Positions 1 to 9,674 are shown, counted from the first letter of the stretch. The stretch: DNA of 64,000 nucleotides from Bradyrhizobium lablabi (GCF_018131005.1 NZ_JAFCJK010000001.1:868001-932000); one strand, 5' to 3'. Translations and numbers: made by a program. Notes: generated from the sequence alone by a model not told the origin.

Positions 1-2
1 AG

Positions 3-2072
3 AGGCGGTTCGAGGCTGCCGGGCTGAAGTTCGATCCGGTTTCCTTCACCTATTCGTTCCGCTCAGGCCCTGCAATCCTGCATTCGGTCGACCAAGTGTT
101 CCGCGAGCAGGAGATCTTCCGGAGCATTCATGCCGTCGAGAACGGATATCCGATCCACAACGCCATGGCGGATGCGGGCCCAAGCCTGATCGAGCTCTGG
201 GACCTGGCGCAGGCCGACGACAGGCAGGATATCGAGGGGTGGCGCGCGCCGTTTGACGGCGTGTCGGTGACAAGCCCGGAAGTGAAGCTCGCAAAGCGGA
301 TCCAGGCCGAGATCAAGCGCCTCGTCGAGAGCGGCGTCACGACTGGCAGCGCTGGCGCGCGCCGACCGCTGCGCTATGGCGACATGCTGATCCTGGTGCG
401 GCGGCGCGGCAACGCGTTCGATGCCGTGATCCAGGCGCTGAAGCACGCCAATATTCCGGTCGCCGGCGCCGACCGGCTGAAGCTCACCGAGCACATCGCG
501 ATCATCGACCTGATGAACCTTGCGGACGCATTGCTGCTGCCGCAGGACGATCTCGCGCTGGCGGTCGCTCTGAAGAGCCCGCTGTTCGGCCTGACCGACG
601 ACGATCTGTTCAGGCTCGCGTGGCAGCGGCGTGGGTCGCTGCGCGAGTCGCTCGCCGCGCATGCGCCGGCCGATGAGCGCTTGAGCGCCGTGCTCAGCCG
701 TCTCGAACAATGCGAGCGCCGCTTTCCCCATGAAACGCCGTTTGCATTTTATGCCTGGCTGCTCGGCGGCGACAGCGGACGGGCGCGAATCCTGCGGCGG
801 CTCGGGCATGAGGCCAATGACGCGCTCGACGAATTTCTCGAGCTCGCACTGAACTATGAGCGCAAGGCGCCAGCCTCGCTGCAGGGCTTTGTAGCCTGGC
901 TGCGCGCTGCCGACACCGAGGTTAAGCGCGACATGGAGATCTCGCGTGACGAGGTCCGCGTCATGACCGTACACGGCGCCAAGGGACTGGAATCCTCGGT
1001 CGTGTTCCTGGTTGATACCACGACCTCGCCGTCGGATACGCAACGGCTGCGGCTGATTCACCTGCCGCAGGGCAACGCCGCGCCGCAAGCGGCCGGCGTC
1101 GTCGTGTGGGCGGGCAAGAAGGCGGATGATCCGCCCGGCGTCGCCGAAGCGCGCAAGGCGATGCTCGCCGACACCGAGGACGAATATCGCCGCCTGCTCT
1201 ATGTCGCGATGACGCGCGCCGCCGATCGACTGATCGTCGGCGGCTGCAAGCCCGGCAACACGACCACGGTGCGCAAATCCTCCTGGTACGACCTGATCAC
1301 GAAAGGCCTCGCCAATTCAGAGCTGCGGCTCGAGGAACTGGAGACGCCAGCGGGCAAGGTGAAACGCTATTCGCGGGTGGAGGATGGCGCGGCGGTCACA
1401 GGCGCCGCGGCTCCGACCCTGACATCGTCGATCGCATTGCCGGCATGGTTGCGCACGCCGGCCGCGCCCGAGACGGCGGGAGGGGGGCTGCTGCGTCCAT
1501 CCGATCCCGCCGGTGACGACGGCCATCACGTGCGAACCGGCGAATCCGTCACGTTGCGTGCCCGCGCCCTGCAACGCGGTACGCTGGTGCATCGCCTGTT
1601 GCAGTCGCTGCCCGATGTCGCCGCGGAACGGCGGCGCGCCGCCGCGCTCTTCTATCTCGCCCGCAATGCCGATGGCTGGAGCGAAGAGGAACGCGCGGCG
1701 CTTGCCGGACAGGTGCTCGACCTGATCGTGGACCCGCGCTTTGCGGCGGTGTTTGCGCCCGGCAGCCGCGCGGAGGTCTCGATCGTCGGCCGGCTGGAGC
1801 GGCCGGGCGAGCCCATGGCGCTCATCTCGGGCCAGATCGACCGGCTGGTGGTGACACCGAAGGAGGTTCTGATCGTCGATTTCAAGACCAACCACGCCCC
1901 ACCCGAGACGGCCGCCGCGGCGCCGAGGGGCTACGTCAGGCAGCTTTCGCTATACCGGGCGGTGCTCTCGAAGCTTTATCCCCAACTCCCGGTCCGGGCG
2001 GCGCTGTTATGGACCGAAACGCCTGAAATGATGGAGATTTCGGCCCCCGCGCTGGACGCCGGGCTGGCATAA
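3..2072 (+). CDS. addA: AddA, helicase-nuclease subunit of AddAB (5'-truncated by window edge)
   Basis: This is the 3' part of addA, the helicase-nuclease subunit of AddAB, which resects double-strand breaks for RecA. The reading frame is open from base 3, so the gene begins before the window; about 690 codons are present. The late UvrD-type helicase motifs are visible: MTVHGAKGLE near 963 and YVAMTRA near 1200. The C-terminal RecB-family nuclease block follows, with QIDRL near 1834 and IVDFKTNH near 1873; the Asp and Lys of DFK are catalytic in this family. A GTG at 96 could be mistaken for a start, but homologous AddA-like sequence continues upstream of it. trxA follows after about 115 bases, a usual neighbour in rhizobia. 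Confidence 0.93.
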   Translation, partial: RRFEAAGLKFDPVSFTYSFRSGPAILHSVDQVFREQEIFRSIHAVENGYPIHNAMADAGPSLIELWDLAQADDRQDIEGWRAPFDGVSVTSPEVKLAKRIQAEIKRLVESGVTTGSAGARRPLRYGDMLILVRRRGNAFDAVIQALKHANIPVAGADRLKLTEHIAIIDLMNLADALLLPQDDLALAVALKSPLFGLTDDDLFRLAWQRRGSLRESLAAHAPADERLSAVLSRLEQCERRFPHETPFAFYAWLLGGDSGRARILRRLGHEANDALDEFLELALNYERKAPASLQGFVAWLRAADTEVKRDMEISRDEVRVMTVHGAKGLESSVVFLVDTTTSPSDTQRLRLIHLPQGNAAPQAAGVVVWAGKKADDPPGVAEARKAMLADTEDEYRRLLYVAMTRAADRLIVGGCKPGNTTTVRKSSWYDLITKGLANSELRLEELETPAGKVKRYSRVEDGAAVTGAAAPTLTSSIALPAWLRTPAAPETAGGGLLRPSDPAGDDGHHVRTGESVTLRARALQRGTLVHRLLQSLPDVAAERRRAAALFYLARNADGWSEEERAALAGQVLDLIVDPRFAAVFAPGSRAEVSIVGRLERPGEPMALISGQIDRLVVTPKEVLIVDFKTNHAPPETAAAAPRGYVRQLSLYRAVLSKLYPQLPVRAALLWTETPEMMEISAPALDAGLA

Positions 2073-2186
2073 GACGATGCCGGGACGGCCAAGCTTGACC
2101 CGGCAACGCGGCGTTCATAGGTATTGGGCATGCTCCCGGGGCGCGATTCCCAAGCGTCTTCCATCTCAACTGAACGAGGTAATCCC

Positions 2187-2507
2187 ATGGCCGTTGGCAA
2201 GGTGTCTGACGCCGATTTCGAAGCCGAAGTGCTCAAGGCGACCGGGCCGGTGGTCGTCGATTTCTGGGCCGAGTGGTGTGGTCCGTGCCGCATGATCGCG
2301 CCCGCCCTTGACGAGATTTCCGGCGCAATGGGCGACAAGGTCAAGATCGTGAAGCTCAACGTCGATGAGAGCCCGAAGACGGCGTCAAAGTATGGTGTGA
2401 TGTCGATCCCGACCCTGATGATTTTCAAGGGCGGTGAAATGGCGTCGCGCCAGGTTGGCGCCGCGCCGAAGGCGAAGCTGCAGCAGTGGATTTCCGCTGC
2501 GGTCTGA
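2187..2507 (+). CDS. trxA: Thioredoxin 1
   Basis: Thioredoxin of 106 residues, a cytoplasmic dithiol reductant for ribonucleotide reductase and other disulfide proteins. The active site WCGPC places the redox cysteines at 31 and 34, and the cis-proline of SIPT is at 75; the length matches the family. An upstream ATG at 2124 would add 21 non-thioredoxin residues. The ATG at 2187 is preceded by GAGG at the right distance and begins the conserved fold, so it is preferred. The gene lies 114 bases after addA and is closed by a strong terminator. Confidence 0.97.
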   Translation: MAVGKVSDADFEAEVLKATGPVVVDFWAEWCGPCRMIAPALDEISGAMGDKVKIVKLNVDESPKTASKYGVMSIPTLMIFKGGEMASRQVGAAPKAKLQQWISAAV

Positions 2508-2534
2508 TCCGCTTCTGTTAGAAGAATTGTGGGG

Positions 2535-2565
2535 CGGCCGGCAATGAGCCGGCCGTTTCCTTTTT
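2535..2565 (+). terminator. Rho-independent terminator after trxA
   Basis: An 8-bp perfect stem (2535-2542 with 2548-2555) with loop AATGA is followed by TTTCCTTTTT. It ends trxA and separates it from the convergent phosphoesterase gene. Confidence 0.85.
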
Positions 2566-2608
2566 GCGCGTCTCGTCGAATGAAAGCGGTGAGGTGACGC
2601 GAGTCGAG

Positions 2609-3349
2609 TCAGCGTATCCACCCCGTTGCCAGCGCCGATGCGAGCTCCGGCTTGCCGTTTTGCCGCGCCAGCGCGGCCATTGCGTCGTGATCGTACGGCA
2701 CATGGCGAAAGGTCACGTGCCAAGAGCCGTCAACGCACTCCAGAATCGCGTAGCGCGCATCCGGGGAGCCGGCCTCAATGACATGCGGACAGGGACGGAC
2801 ATCGCGATAGCCTGGCGATCCGACACTGCCGGGATTGACGACCAGCCGGCCATCACGAAGTCGAACCGCTCGGGCAATATGGCTGTGGGCGCACAGGATC
2901 AGCGGCTGCGTCACGCCCGCGGCTTTCGCCTCAATCGATTCCAGCGAAGCGGCGCAGACCTCGCCGTTCGGTAGCACCGTTTCCAGCCAGTAAGCCTCGT
3001 CATCCGCCGGCGTCGCGTGGCAGAGGAATACGTCGTCGCGAAAGACGCGCGTTGATGGCAGCGCCTGCAGCCAGTCGAGATGCCGTGCATCGAGCTGCGC
3101 ATGCGCCGGCCGATCCCATGAACCCATTTTCTCCGGCGGACGGTCGATCAGATAGCGGTCATGATTGCCGAGCACGTGAACCGCATCGAGCGCGATCAGC
3201 GCATCCATCGTCCGGCGCGCGTCGAGCGGGCCGCTGGCCATATCGCCGAGGTCAACGATATCGAAAATTCCCTGCGCGCGGATGTCGGCAATGACAGCAT
3301 CCAGCGCGAGATGGTTGCCGTGCACGTCGGCGATTGCAGCAAAGCGCAT
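2609..3349 (-). CDS. Calcineurin-like metallophosphoesterase
   Basis: Protein of 246 residues of the metallophosphoesterase superfamily (YfcE/Metallophos_2 type), a dinuclear-metal phosphoesterase whose substrate cannot be read from sequence. Metal-binding motifs appear in order: DVHGN at residues 8-12, a GD in DLGDMASGP, GNHDRY, and a late CAHSHI histidine motif. The frame stays open 71 codons further upstream, but that part is not family-like; the ATG at 3349 begins directly with the first metal motif (MRFAAIADVHGN). It is transcribed with the folC side and is convergent with trxA. Confidence 0.88.
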   Translation of the reverse strand: MRFAAIADVHGNHLALDAVIADIRAQGIFDIVDLGDMASGPLDARRTMDALIALDAVHVLGNHDRYLIDRPPEKMGSWDRPAHAQLDARHLDWLQALPSTRVFRDDVFLCHATPADDEAYWLETVLPNGEVCAASLESIEAKAAGVTQPLILCAHSHIARAVRLRDGRLVVNPGSVGSPGYRDVRPCPHVIEAGSPDARYAILECVDGSWHVTFRHVPYDHDAMAALARQNGKPELASALATGWIR

Positions 3350-3395
3350 GATGCCAGTTGCTCCCTTCACCGGTCCGGGGTGGGTGCGCGACCCA

Positions 3396-4739
3396 TCATT
3401 CAGGAGACGTGCCGTTCGCCGCGAGCACTGGTCCGGCGAGATAGAGCGATCCCGTGATGAGAATGCGCGGCGGCACCTCATAAGCGAGCGCGGCGAGCCG
3501 CTGCAAAGCGGTATCGACACCGGTTGCGATTTCGACGCGCATGCCCTGTGCGCGTGCGGCATCGGCCAGCCGTTCCGGCGGCATGCCGTTGTCGCGGCGA
3601 GGCACCGGGACTGCGATGATATGGCGCGTCAGACCGGCGAAATTGGCGAGGAAGGCGTCGGCATCCTTGTTGTCCATCATGCCGGCAATGACGACGAGCG
3701 GACGCGGCACGCGCTCCTCGAGATCGCCGAGCGCCGCCGCCGTGACGCGGCCGCCCTCGGCATTATGCCCGCCGTCGAGCCAGACCTCGCAGCCCTGCGG
3801 TCCCTGGCAGACCAGCGCGCCAGAGGCCAGACGCTGCATACGCGCCGGCCATTCAGCGCTGACAATGCCGGTCTCGTAGGCCGCGATATTCAGCTTGAAT
3901 GCGTCGATCGCGCGCAGCGTCGCGATCGCCAGGCCCGCATTGTCGAACTGGTGCCGGCCGAACAGTCTTGGCGCGGCAAGGTCCAACAATCCGCGATCGT
4001 CCTGATAGACCAGCCGGCCGCGCTCGACGCTGACATGCCATTGTTGCCCGGCTGCGTGCAGCGGCGCGCGCATGCGGTCCGCCTGCGCCTCGACCACCGC
4101 CATCGCCTCCGGCGCCTGCTCGGCGCAGATCACCGGCACCTTGCGCTTGATGATCGCGGCCTTCTCGCTGGCGATCGACGTCAGCGTATCGCCGAGGAAT
4201 TCCATGTGGTCCATGCTGACGGGTGTGATCACGGAGGCGAGCGGGGTTTCCACCACGTTGGTCGAATCAAGTCGGCCGCCGAGACCGACCTCGAGCAGCG
4301 CGACATCGGCAGGATGCTTGGCGAACAGGCAGAACGCGGCCGCGGTCTCTATCTCGAAGATGGTGACGGGATTGCCTGCATTCACGTGCTCGCAATGCTC
4401 GAGCGTCCCGCGCAATTCGTCGTCACTGACGAGCTTGCCGCCGCCGGCCGCCCCTAGCCGGTAGCATTCGTTGAGCCGTACCAGATAGGGCGAGGTGAAG
4501 ACATGCACGCTCAGGCCTGCAGCTTCCAGGATCGCGCGCAGATAGGCGATGGTCGAGCCCTTGCCGTTGGTGCCGGCGACATGGATCACCGGCGGCAACT
4601 TGCGTTCGGGGTGCCCAAGCCGCTCCATCAAGCCGTGCATGCGATCGAGGCTGAGATCGATGCGGCTGGGATGCAGCGCCGACAACCGCGTGATCAGCTC
4701 CTCGAAAGAGGGCTGCGGTCTGGCGGCGGATAAGTTCAC
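3396..4739 (-). CDS. folC: Folylpolyglutamate synthase / dihydrofolate synthase
   Basis: FolC adds glutamate to dihydropteroate and to folates in the cytoplasm, using ATP. The 447-residue protein shows the Mur-ligase-type P-loop GTNGKGST at residues 56-63 and the [16 protein letters not shown] block typical of FolC. The start is GTG at 4739. It overlaps the accD stop by four bases (GTGA), so translation is probably coupled. Reading further upstream would enter accD in another frame. The accD-folC pair is a widespread bacterial operon. Confidence 0.95.
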   Translation of the reverse strand: MNLSAARPQPSFEELITRLSALHPSRIDLSLDRMHGLMERLGHPERKLPPVIHVAGTNGKGSTIAYLRAILEAAGLSVHVFTSPYLVRLNECYRLGAAGGGKLVSDDELRGTLEHCEHVNAGNPVTIFEIETAAAFCLFAKHPADVALLEVGLGGRLDSTNVVETPLASVITPVSMDHMEFLGDTLTSIASEKAAIIKRKVPVICAEQAPEAMAVVEAQADRMRAPLHAAGQQWHVSVERGRLVYQDDRGLLDLAAPRLFGRHQFDNAGLAIATLRAIDAFKLNIAAYETGIVSAEWPARMQRLASGALVCQGPQGCEVWLDGGHNAEGGRVTAAALGDLEERVPRPLVVIAGMMDNKDADAFLANFAGLTRHIIAVPVPRRDNGMPPERLADAARAQGMRVEIATGVDTALQRLAALAYEVPPRILITGSLYLAGPVLAANGTSPE

Positions 4740-5677
4740 GCGTGCGGCGCGGCCGGCACCGTCTCCGGAGCCGTGACGATCTGGGCCGGCGTCGCAACGG
4801 CGGCCACAGGTTTGGACGCTGTCTCGAGGGCCGGCGATTTGGTCAGCAATCGGCAAAGCCGCGCCAGCGTGGCGCGCATGTCGTGGCGGTGCACGACCAT
4901 ATCCACCATGCCATGCTCCTTCAGATATTCGGCGCGCTGGAAGCCCTCGGGCAACTTCTCGCGGATGGTCTGCTCGATCACGCGCGCGCCAGCAAAGCCG
5001 ATCAGCGCGCCGGGCTCCGCAATGTGGACGTCGCCCAGCATTGCATAGGATGCGGTGACGCCGCCGGTGGTTGGATTGGTCAGCACGACGATGTAGGGCT
5101 GCTTGGCCTCGCGCAGCATCTGTACGCCGACGGTGGTTCGCGGCATCTGCATCAGCGACAGAATACCTTCCTGCATCCGTGCGCCGCCGCTCGCCGCAAA
5201 GACGATGAAGGGCGATTTCTTCTCGACCGCAAGCTCGAGCCCACGCACGATCGCTTCACCCGCGGCCATGCCGAGCGAGCCGCCCATGAAATCGAAATCC
5301 TGCACAGCGATCACGACGCCGGCACCTTCGAGCTTGCCATAACCGACCTTGATCGCGTCGTTCAGCCCGGTCTTGGCCCGCGCATCCTTGATGCGGTCGA
5401 CATATTTGCGCTCGTCGCGGAATTTTAGCGGATCGGCCGTCACCTCGGGCAGCGCGACGTCGAACCAGGTCTCGTTGTCGAAGATCGACTTCAGCCGCGC
5501 CACCGCGCCCATGCGCATGTGATAGTTCGAGCCGGGAATGACGAACTGGTTCGCCTCGACGTCCTTGTAGAACACGAGCTGCCCGGAATCCGGGCACTTG
5601 ATCCAGAGGTTCTCCGGCGTTTCACGACGCAGGATGTTGCGGATCTTCGGCCGGACAACATTGGTGAGCCAGTTCAT
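4736..5677 (-). CDS. accD: Acetyl-CoA carboxylase carboxyltransferase subunit beta
   Basis: AccD is the beta subunit of the carboxyltransferase that makes malonyl-CoA for fatty acid synthesis. The 313-residue protein begins [12 protein letters not shown] and contains the crotonase-like core ([44 protein letters not shown]). In the Escherichia coli protein the N-terminal zinc ribbon has four cysteines; here only one remains (IKCPDSGQ), and the second pair is replaced by IPGS. The ATG at 5677 is chosen because it begins the family consensus. The gene overlaps folC by four bases. Confidence 0.96.
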   Translation of the reverse strand: MNWLTNVVRPKIRNILRRETPENLWIKCPDSGQLVFYKDVEANQFVIPGSNYHMRMGAVARLKSIFDNETWFDVALPEVTADPLKFRDERKYVDRIKDARAKTGLNDAIKVGYGKLEGAGVVIAVQDFDFMGGSLGMAAGEAIVRGLELAVEKKSPFIVFAASGGARMQEGILSLMQMPRTTVGVQMLREAKQPYIVVLTNPTTGGVTASYAMLGDVHIAEPGALIGFAGARVIEQTIREKLPEGFQRAEYLKEHGMVDMVVHRHDMRATLARLCRLLTKSPALETASKPVAAVATPAQIVTAPETVPAAPHA

Positions 5678-5782
5678 GGTTCGCTCCGACATGCGGATCA
5701 CTTCCGCATCACATCGATATATGGCGGGCCGCGCCAAGCCCGGCAAGCCGCCGCTGGCGGCCTTGTCAACGCAAATTGTGGC

Positions 5783-6619
5783 TTATTCAGCGGCCTGCCT
5801 GGCGCCACGGACGCCCTGAGCCAGCGAGGACACGAGGTCAGTCACTGCGGCGACGGTCCTGGCCGTCGCGCGGCCCTCGCTATCCAGGCTGCTGCGCAGC
5901 GCGTCGACCAGAGCGGAGCCGACCACGGCGCCATTGGCGTTTTGCGCGATCGCCCGCGCCGCCTCCGGGGTGCGGATGCCGAAACCGACGCAGACCGGTA
6001 GCTTGGTGTGCCGCTTGATCCGCGCCACCGCTTGCGCAACCGCCGCGGAATCCGCGGCCGCGCTGCCGGTGATGCCGGTAATCGAGACGTAATAGACAAA
6101 GCCCGAGGTGTTTGCGAGCACCGCCGGCAGGCGCTTGTCGTCGGTGGTCGGCGTCGCCAGGCGAATGAAGTTCAGCCCGGCTTTCATCGCAGGGATGCAG
6201 AGCTCGGTGTCTTCCTCCGGCGGCAGGTCGACGATGATCAGGCCGTCAACGCCGGCAGCCTTTGCGTCGCCCAGAAATTTGTCGACGCCGTAGATGTAGA
6301 TCGGATTGTAGTATCCCATCAGGACCAGCGGCGTGGCGTCGTTACCCTTGCGGAAGCCGCGCACCATCTCCAGCGTCTTCTTCAGCGTCATGCCGCCCTT
6401 GAGCGCACGCAAGCCCGCGGCCTGAATCGACGGGCCATCGGCCATCGGATCTGTGAAGGGCATGCCGATCTCAATGATATCGGCGCCGGCCTTCGGCAGC
6501 GCCTTGATGATCTCGAGCGAGGTTTTGGCGTCGGGATCTCCGGCCATCAGGAAGGTGACGAACGCGGAGCGGCCCTGCCTGGCGAGCTCGGCAAAAGTAG
6601 TGTCGATCCGAGTGGTCAT
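5783..6619 (-). CDS. trpA: Tryptophan synthase alpha chain
   Basis: TrpA (278 residues) cleaves indole-3-glycerol phosphate to indole, which is channelled to TrpB. The catalytic acids of the family are at Glu50 and Asp61 in [15 protein letters not shown], and the phosphate-binding GFGIRTPE motif is near the C terminus. It is separated from trpB by the oppositely oriented DUF559 gene and two palindromic repeats, so the usual close trpB-trpA coupling is interrupted. accD follows downstream. Confidence 0.97.
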   Translation of the reverse strand: MTTRIDTTFAELARQGRSAFVTFLMAGDPDAKTSLEIIKALPKAGADIIEIGMPFTDPMADGPSIQAAGLRALKGGMTLKKTLEMVRGFRKGNDATPLVLMGYYNPIYIYGVDKFLGDAKAAGVDGLIIVDLPPEEDTELCIPAMKAGLNFIRLATPTTDDKRLPAVLANTSGFVYYVSITGITGSAAADSAAVAQAVARIKRHTKLPVCVGFGIRTPEAARAIAQNANGAVVGSALVDALRSSLDSEGRATARTVAAVTDLVSSLAQGVRGARQAAE

Positions 6620-6641
6620 GACGTGGCAATCGCTGTGCTAT

Positions 6642-6690
6642 ACCTCTCCCATCCGGGGAGAGGTCGGCTGCGCAGCAGCCGGGTGAGGGG
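6642..6690. repeat. Palindromic intergenic repeat, left copy (family A)
   Basis: A composite palindrome: CTCTCCC/GGGGAGAG, then GGCTGC/GCAGCC, ending GGGTGAGGGG. It is the near-exact inverted counterpart of the copy at 7046-7095, with a third relative at 8443-8499. The terminal GAGGGGG stands just before the start codon of the DUF559 gene and can act as its ribosome binding site. Confidence 0.85.
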
Positions 6691-6691
6691 G

Positions 6692-7036
6692 ATGGAGCGG
6701 TTCGAGGCAAGAGCGCGAAGCCTCCGCGCGTCACAGACAAGCGCTGAGGCAAAGCTTTGGCAGGCGCTGCGCAACCGACGGCTGGCGCGATGGCAATTTC
6801 GCCGCCAACACCCGATCGACCGGTACGTCGTCGACTTCGTAACCCTCGATGGCAAGCTGATTGTCGAGGTTGACGGTGTCACGCATTCCACGGCTTCAGA
6901 GAAAAGGCGCGATGCGACAAGGACGGAAATCCTCGAAGCCTGCGGCTTTCTTATTGTGCGGGTCTCAAACACGGACGTATACGAAAATCTCGAAGGCGTG
7001 CTTGAGATGATCGAAACCTCGCTCCGGTTCGAGTGA
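6692..7036 (+). CDS. DUF559 domain endonuclease-like protein
   Basis: Protein of 114 residues of the DUF559 family, which has a Vsr/PD-(D/E)xK restriction-endonuclease-like fold. Candidate catalytic residues are Asp48 in YVVDFV and Glu59 and Asp61 in IVEVDG. They are followed by a basic helix (KRRDATRTEIL) and the usual FLIVRVSN strand. No partner methylase or helicase is nearby. It lies on the plus strand between trpB and trpA, which run on the minus strand, and is enclosed by inverted copies of a 50-bp palindrome. The start ATG at 6692 follows GAGGGGG supplied by the left repeat. Its cellular role is unknown; DNA nicking or mismatch cleavage is only an analogy. Confidence 0.85.
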   Translation: MERFEARARSLRASQTSAEAKLWQALRNRRLARWQFRRQHPIDRYVVDFVTLDGKLIVEVDGVTHSTASEKRRDATRTEILEACGFLIVRVSNTDVYENLEGVLEMIETSLRFE

Positions 7037-7045
7037 GTGGAAAGA

Positions 7046-7095
7046 CCCCTCACCCGGCCGCTGCGCGGCCGACCTCTCCCCGGCGGGGAGAGGTG
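7046..7095. repeat. Palindromic intergenic repeat, right copy (family A)
   Basis: The reverse complement of this copy reads almost the same as 6642-6690: paired CTCTCCCC/GGGGAGAG, paired GGCCGC/GCGGCC, then GGGTGAGGGG. Together the two copies form an inverted repeat around the DUF559 gene. It also lies just past the trpB stop and may serve as its terminator. Confidence 0.85.
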
Positions 7096-7115
7096 AGAAA
7101 CGCGTGCTCGGTCCC

Positions 7116-8333
7116 TCACTTCTTCTTGCCTTTCAAGATGTCGCCGACCTGCGGCACGTCCTTGTCGCCGCGGCCGGAGAGATTGACCACCATCAGGTGA
7201 TCCTTGGGCCGCTGTGGCGCGAGCTCCATCACCTTGGCAATGGCGTGCGCCGGCTCCAACGCCGGAATGATGCCTTCGAGCCGCGACAGGAGCTGGAACG
7301 CGGCGAGCGCTTCGTCGTCGGTGGCCGAGAGATATTTAACGCGGCCGGTTTCGTGCAGCCAGGCGTGCTCGGGGCCGATGCCGGGATAATCGAGGCCCGC
7401 CGAGATCGAATGCGCTTCGGTGATCTGCCCGTCCTCGTCCATCAGGAGATAGGTACGGTTGCCATGCAGCACGCCGGGGCGGCCGCCGGCGATCGAGGCG
7501 GCATGGAGTTGCGTCAAACCGTGGCCAGCGGCCTCGACGCCAAAAATCTCCACGGACGGATCGTCGAGGAAGGGGTGGAACAGCCCCATCGCATTCGAGC
7601 CGCCCCCGATGCAGGCGACCAGCGAGTCGGGCAGGCGGCCTTCCGCCTCCTGCAATTGCTGGCGCGTCTCGTTCCCGATGATCGACTGGAAGTCGCGCAC
7701 CATCGCAGGATAGGGATGCGGGCCCGCCACCGTACCGATGCAGTAGAAAGTGTTGTGCACGTTGGTGACCCAGTCGCGCAAGGCGTCGTTCATCGCATCC
7801 TTCAGCGTGCGCGCACCGGATTGCACCGGGATCACCTTGGCCCCCAGCATTTCCATACGGATCACGTTGGGCTGCTGCCGCGCGACGTCGACCGCGCCCA
7901 TATAGACCACGCATTCGAGCCCGAACCGCGCGCACAGGGTTGCGGTCGCGACCCCGTGCTGGCCGGCGCCGGTCTCGGCAATGATGCGCTTCTTGCCCAT
8001 GCGCCGCGCCAGCATGATCTGGCCGAGCACGTTGTTGACCTTGTGCGAGCCGGTGTGGTTGAGCTCCTCGCGCTTGAAGTAGATTTTTGCGCCGCCGAGA
8101 TGCTCGGTCAGCCGCTCGGCGAAATAGAGCGGCGAGGGACGGCCGACATAGTCCTTCAGGTGCCCGTTCATTTCCTTTTGGAACGCCGGATCGGCCTTGG
8201 CCTCGGCATAGGCCTTTTCCAGGTCGAGGATCAGCGGCATCAGCGTTTCGGCGACGAAACGTCCGCCGAAAATGCCGAAATGCCCGAACTCGTCAGGCCC
8301 GCTGCGGAATGAATTGGGCAGATTTTGATTCAT
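7116..8333 (-). CDS. trpB: Tryptophan synthase beta chain
   Basis: TrpB (405 residues) condenses indole with serine using pyridoxal phosphate. The PLP lysine is Lys98 in HTGSHKVNN, and the phosphate-binding GGGSNAMG motif is present. The ATG at 8333 begins the family-like MNQNLPNSF; the frame is open for 39 more codons upstream, but those fall in a palindromic repeat region and are not TrpB-like. The gene follows trpF after 113 bases of repeat-rich sequence. Confidence 0.97.
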   Translation of the reverse strand: MNQNLPNSFRSGPDEFGHFGIFGGRFVAETLMPLILDLEKAYAEAKADPAFQKEMNGHLKDYVGRPSPLYFAERLTEHLGGAKIYFKREELNHTGSHKVNNVLGQIMLARRMGKKRIIAETGAGQHGVATATLCARFGLECVVYMGAVDVARQQPNVIRMEMLGAKVIPVQSGARTLKDAMNDALRDWVTNVHNTFYCIGTVAGPHPYPAMVRDFQSIIGNETRQQLQEAEGRLPDSLVACIGGGSNAMGLFHPFLDDPSVEIFGVEAAGHGLTQLHAASIAGGRPGVLHGNRTYLLMDEDGQITEAHSISAGLDYPGIGPEHAWLHETGRVKYLSATDDEALAAFQLLSRLEGIIPALEPAHAIAKVMELAPQRPKDHLMVVNLSGRGDKDVPQVGDILKGKKK

Positions 8334-8375
8334 CGAACCATCAGTTCTTCTTGCCGCATCGCGGCTGTTTCCGTT

Positions 8376-8416
8376 CCCTCGCCCCGCTCCTGCGGTGAGA
8401 GAGTCAGGGTGCGGGG
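8376..8416. repeat. Intergenic repeat (family B) between trpF and trpB
   Basis: The pattern CCCTCGCCCC...GCGGTGAGAGAG...GGGTGCGGGG is a degenerate palindrome that recurs in looser form near 46370-46408 and 56184-56220. It lies in the trpF-trpB spacer next to a family A copy. Confidence 0.6.
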
Positions 8417-8442
8417 TTTTTCCGTGCGCCCGGTCATTGTTG

Positions 8443-8499
8443 CCCCTCACCCGCCCGCGCGTTGCGCGGTCGACCTCTCGGCGTAAACGGGGAGAGGTG
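8443..8499. repeat. Family A palindrome fused to the 3' end of trpF
   Basis: This third copy of the repeat that flanks the DUF559 gene lies inside the trpF reading frame. It encodes about the last 17 residues of TrpF and supplies its TGA stop (8447-8449) from the repeat's GGGTGAGG motif. Confidence 0.75.
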
Positions 8500-9148
8500 A
8501 AGCAGAGTCAGCCGCGCGCGCAGCGCTGATGAAAGCACGGATCAGGTCGGGATCCTTGACGCCGGGCATGCGCTCGACGCCCGATGACACGTCGACGCCA
8601 CTCGCGCGGGTGATGTGAACAGCTTCCGCGACATTGCCGGCGTGCAGCCCGCCCGAGACCATGAACGGCAGGGCGAAATCGAGATTTTCCAGCACATGCC
8701 AGTCGAACGTCGCCCCCAGGCCGCCGGGACGCGTGGCGCTCTTCGGCGCGCGGGCATCAAACAGGATGCGGTCGGCGACGTCGGCATAACCCGGCAGCGG
8801 CGCGAGGTCGGCTGCCGTCTCCACCGGCAGCGCCTTCATCAGGGGCAGGCCGAACTTCCGCTTGATGTCACGCAGCCGGGCGGCGGTTTCCTTGCCATGC
8901 AATTGCAGGATATCCGGCTGCAGCGCCTCGACGATGCCTTCAAGCGTCGCGTCGTCGGCATCGACGGTCAGCGCGACCTTCGTCGCCCGACCCTTGGCCT
9001 GCCTGCCGAGCTCGCGCGCGTCCTCGAACGCGAGGTGGCGCGGCGACGGCGGAAAAAACACGAATCCGACCATGTCAGCGCCGGCCGCAAGCGCGACGTC
9101 GAGCGTCTCGCGCGTGGACAGGCCGCAGATTTTGACAAGCAGGGACAT
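8447..9148 (-). CDS. trpF: Phosphoribosylanthranilate isomerase
   Basis: TrpF (233 residues) isomerises phosphoribosylanthranilate in tryptophan synthesis. The catalytic cysteine is Cys8 in VKICGLS and the catalytic Asp is in GVDVSSGVE; both are present. The conserved fold ends near [10 protein letters not shown]. The remaining 20 or so residues ([18 protein letters not shown] region) are encoded by an intergenic palindrome that has been incorporated into the gene, so the protein carries a repeat-derived tail. It is the first trp gene of the block, downstream of lapA and ihfB. Confidence 0.95.
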   Translation of the reverse strand: MSLLVKICGLSTRETLDVALAAGADMVGFVFFPPSPRHLAFEDARELGRQAKGRATKVALTVDADDATLEGIVEALQPDILQLHGKETAARLRDIKRKFGLPLMKALPVETAADLAPLPGYADVADRILFDARAPKSATRPGGLGATFDWHVLENLDFALPFMVSGGLHAGNVAEAVHITRASGVDVSSGVERMPGVKDPDLIRAFISAARAADSASPLPVYAERSTAQRAGG

Positions 9149-9213
9149 GGTCTCTCAAACGGCTCTTTGGACGGCGCCGGACCCGGAGCGCTCCCGGCCC
9201 GATGGGGCGGGTT

Positions 9214-9606
9214 CTACAACGTCGCGCCCTGCTTGTCTCGCCCCGCGGACCCGTAAAAGCCGAGCTGGGTCTGCGCCTGGCGGCGTTGAGCGTCCTCGCG
9301 GGAAGCGGCCGCGGCCGCCCGAAGGTCGGCCAGTTCGGCCCGCGCCTGGCGGGTCTCGGCCTCGTTCTGCCGGGCCGCGCGGCGCCAATGCCGCTGCCGG
9401 AACCAGCTCGCGGTGCTGCCTGCGATGACGCCCAGGATCGCGGATGCGATGATGACGACGAACAGCGGCAGCGTAACCGCAATCATCGGGGTTACGGAAT
9501 TGAACGGATCAAACGACACCGTCACCCAATGGCGGTTTGCGACCGCGAAGATGATGAAGATCAGCCCCAATGGGATGACGACCAGCGCGGTGAAGAATTT
9601 TCGCAT
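9214..9606 (-). CDS. LapA/DUF1049 domain inner-membrane protein
   Basis: Protein of 130 residues with the lipopolysaccharide-assembly LapA (DUF1049) layout. Two transmembrane helices (roughly residues 5-22 and 41-65) surround VANRHWVTVSFDP, followed by a charged, probably coiled-coil cytoplasmic tail. In enterobacteria LapA works with LapB to control LpxC turnover; no lapB is seen here. Two ATGs compete. The one at 9612 directly abuts GAGAG with no spacing, while the one at 9606 has six bases of spacing, so 9606 is chosen. It lies between ihfB and trpF. Confidence 0.8.
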   Translation of the reverse strand: MRKFFTALVVIPLGLIFIIFAVANRHWVTVSFDPFNSVTPMIAVTLPLFVVIIASAILGVIAGSTASWFRQRHWRRAARQNEAETRQARAELADLRAAAAASREDAQRRQAQTQLGFYGSAGRDKQGATL

Positions 9607-9674
9607 GACCATCTCTCATAGAGATCGAGCTTGGCGAACGCGTGACCCGCGACGCGGCACCGACCGATGCGCGC

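Noticed and set aside
6008..6691. Long N-terminal extension of the DUF559 frame antisense to trpA
   Set aside because: It lies antisense to trpA and through a palindrome; the DUF559 domain starts at 6692 with its own binding site.
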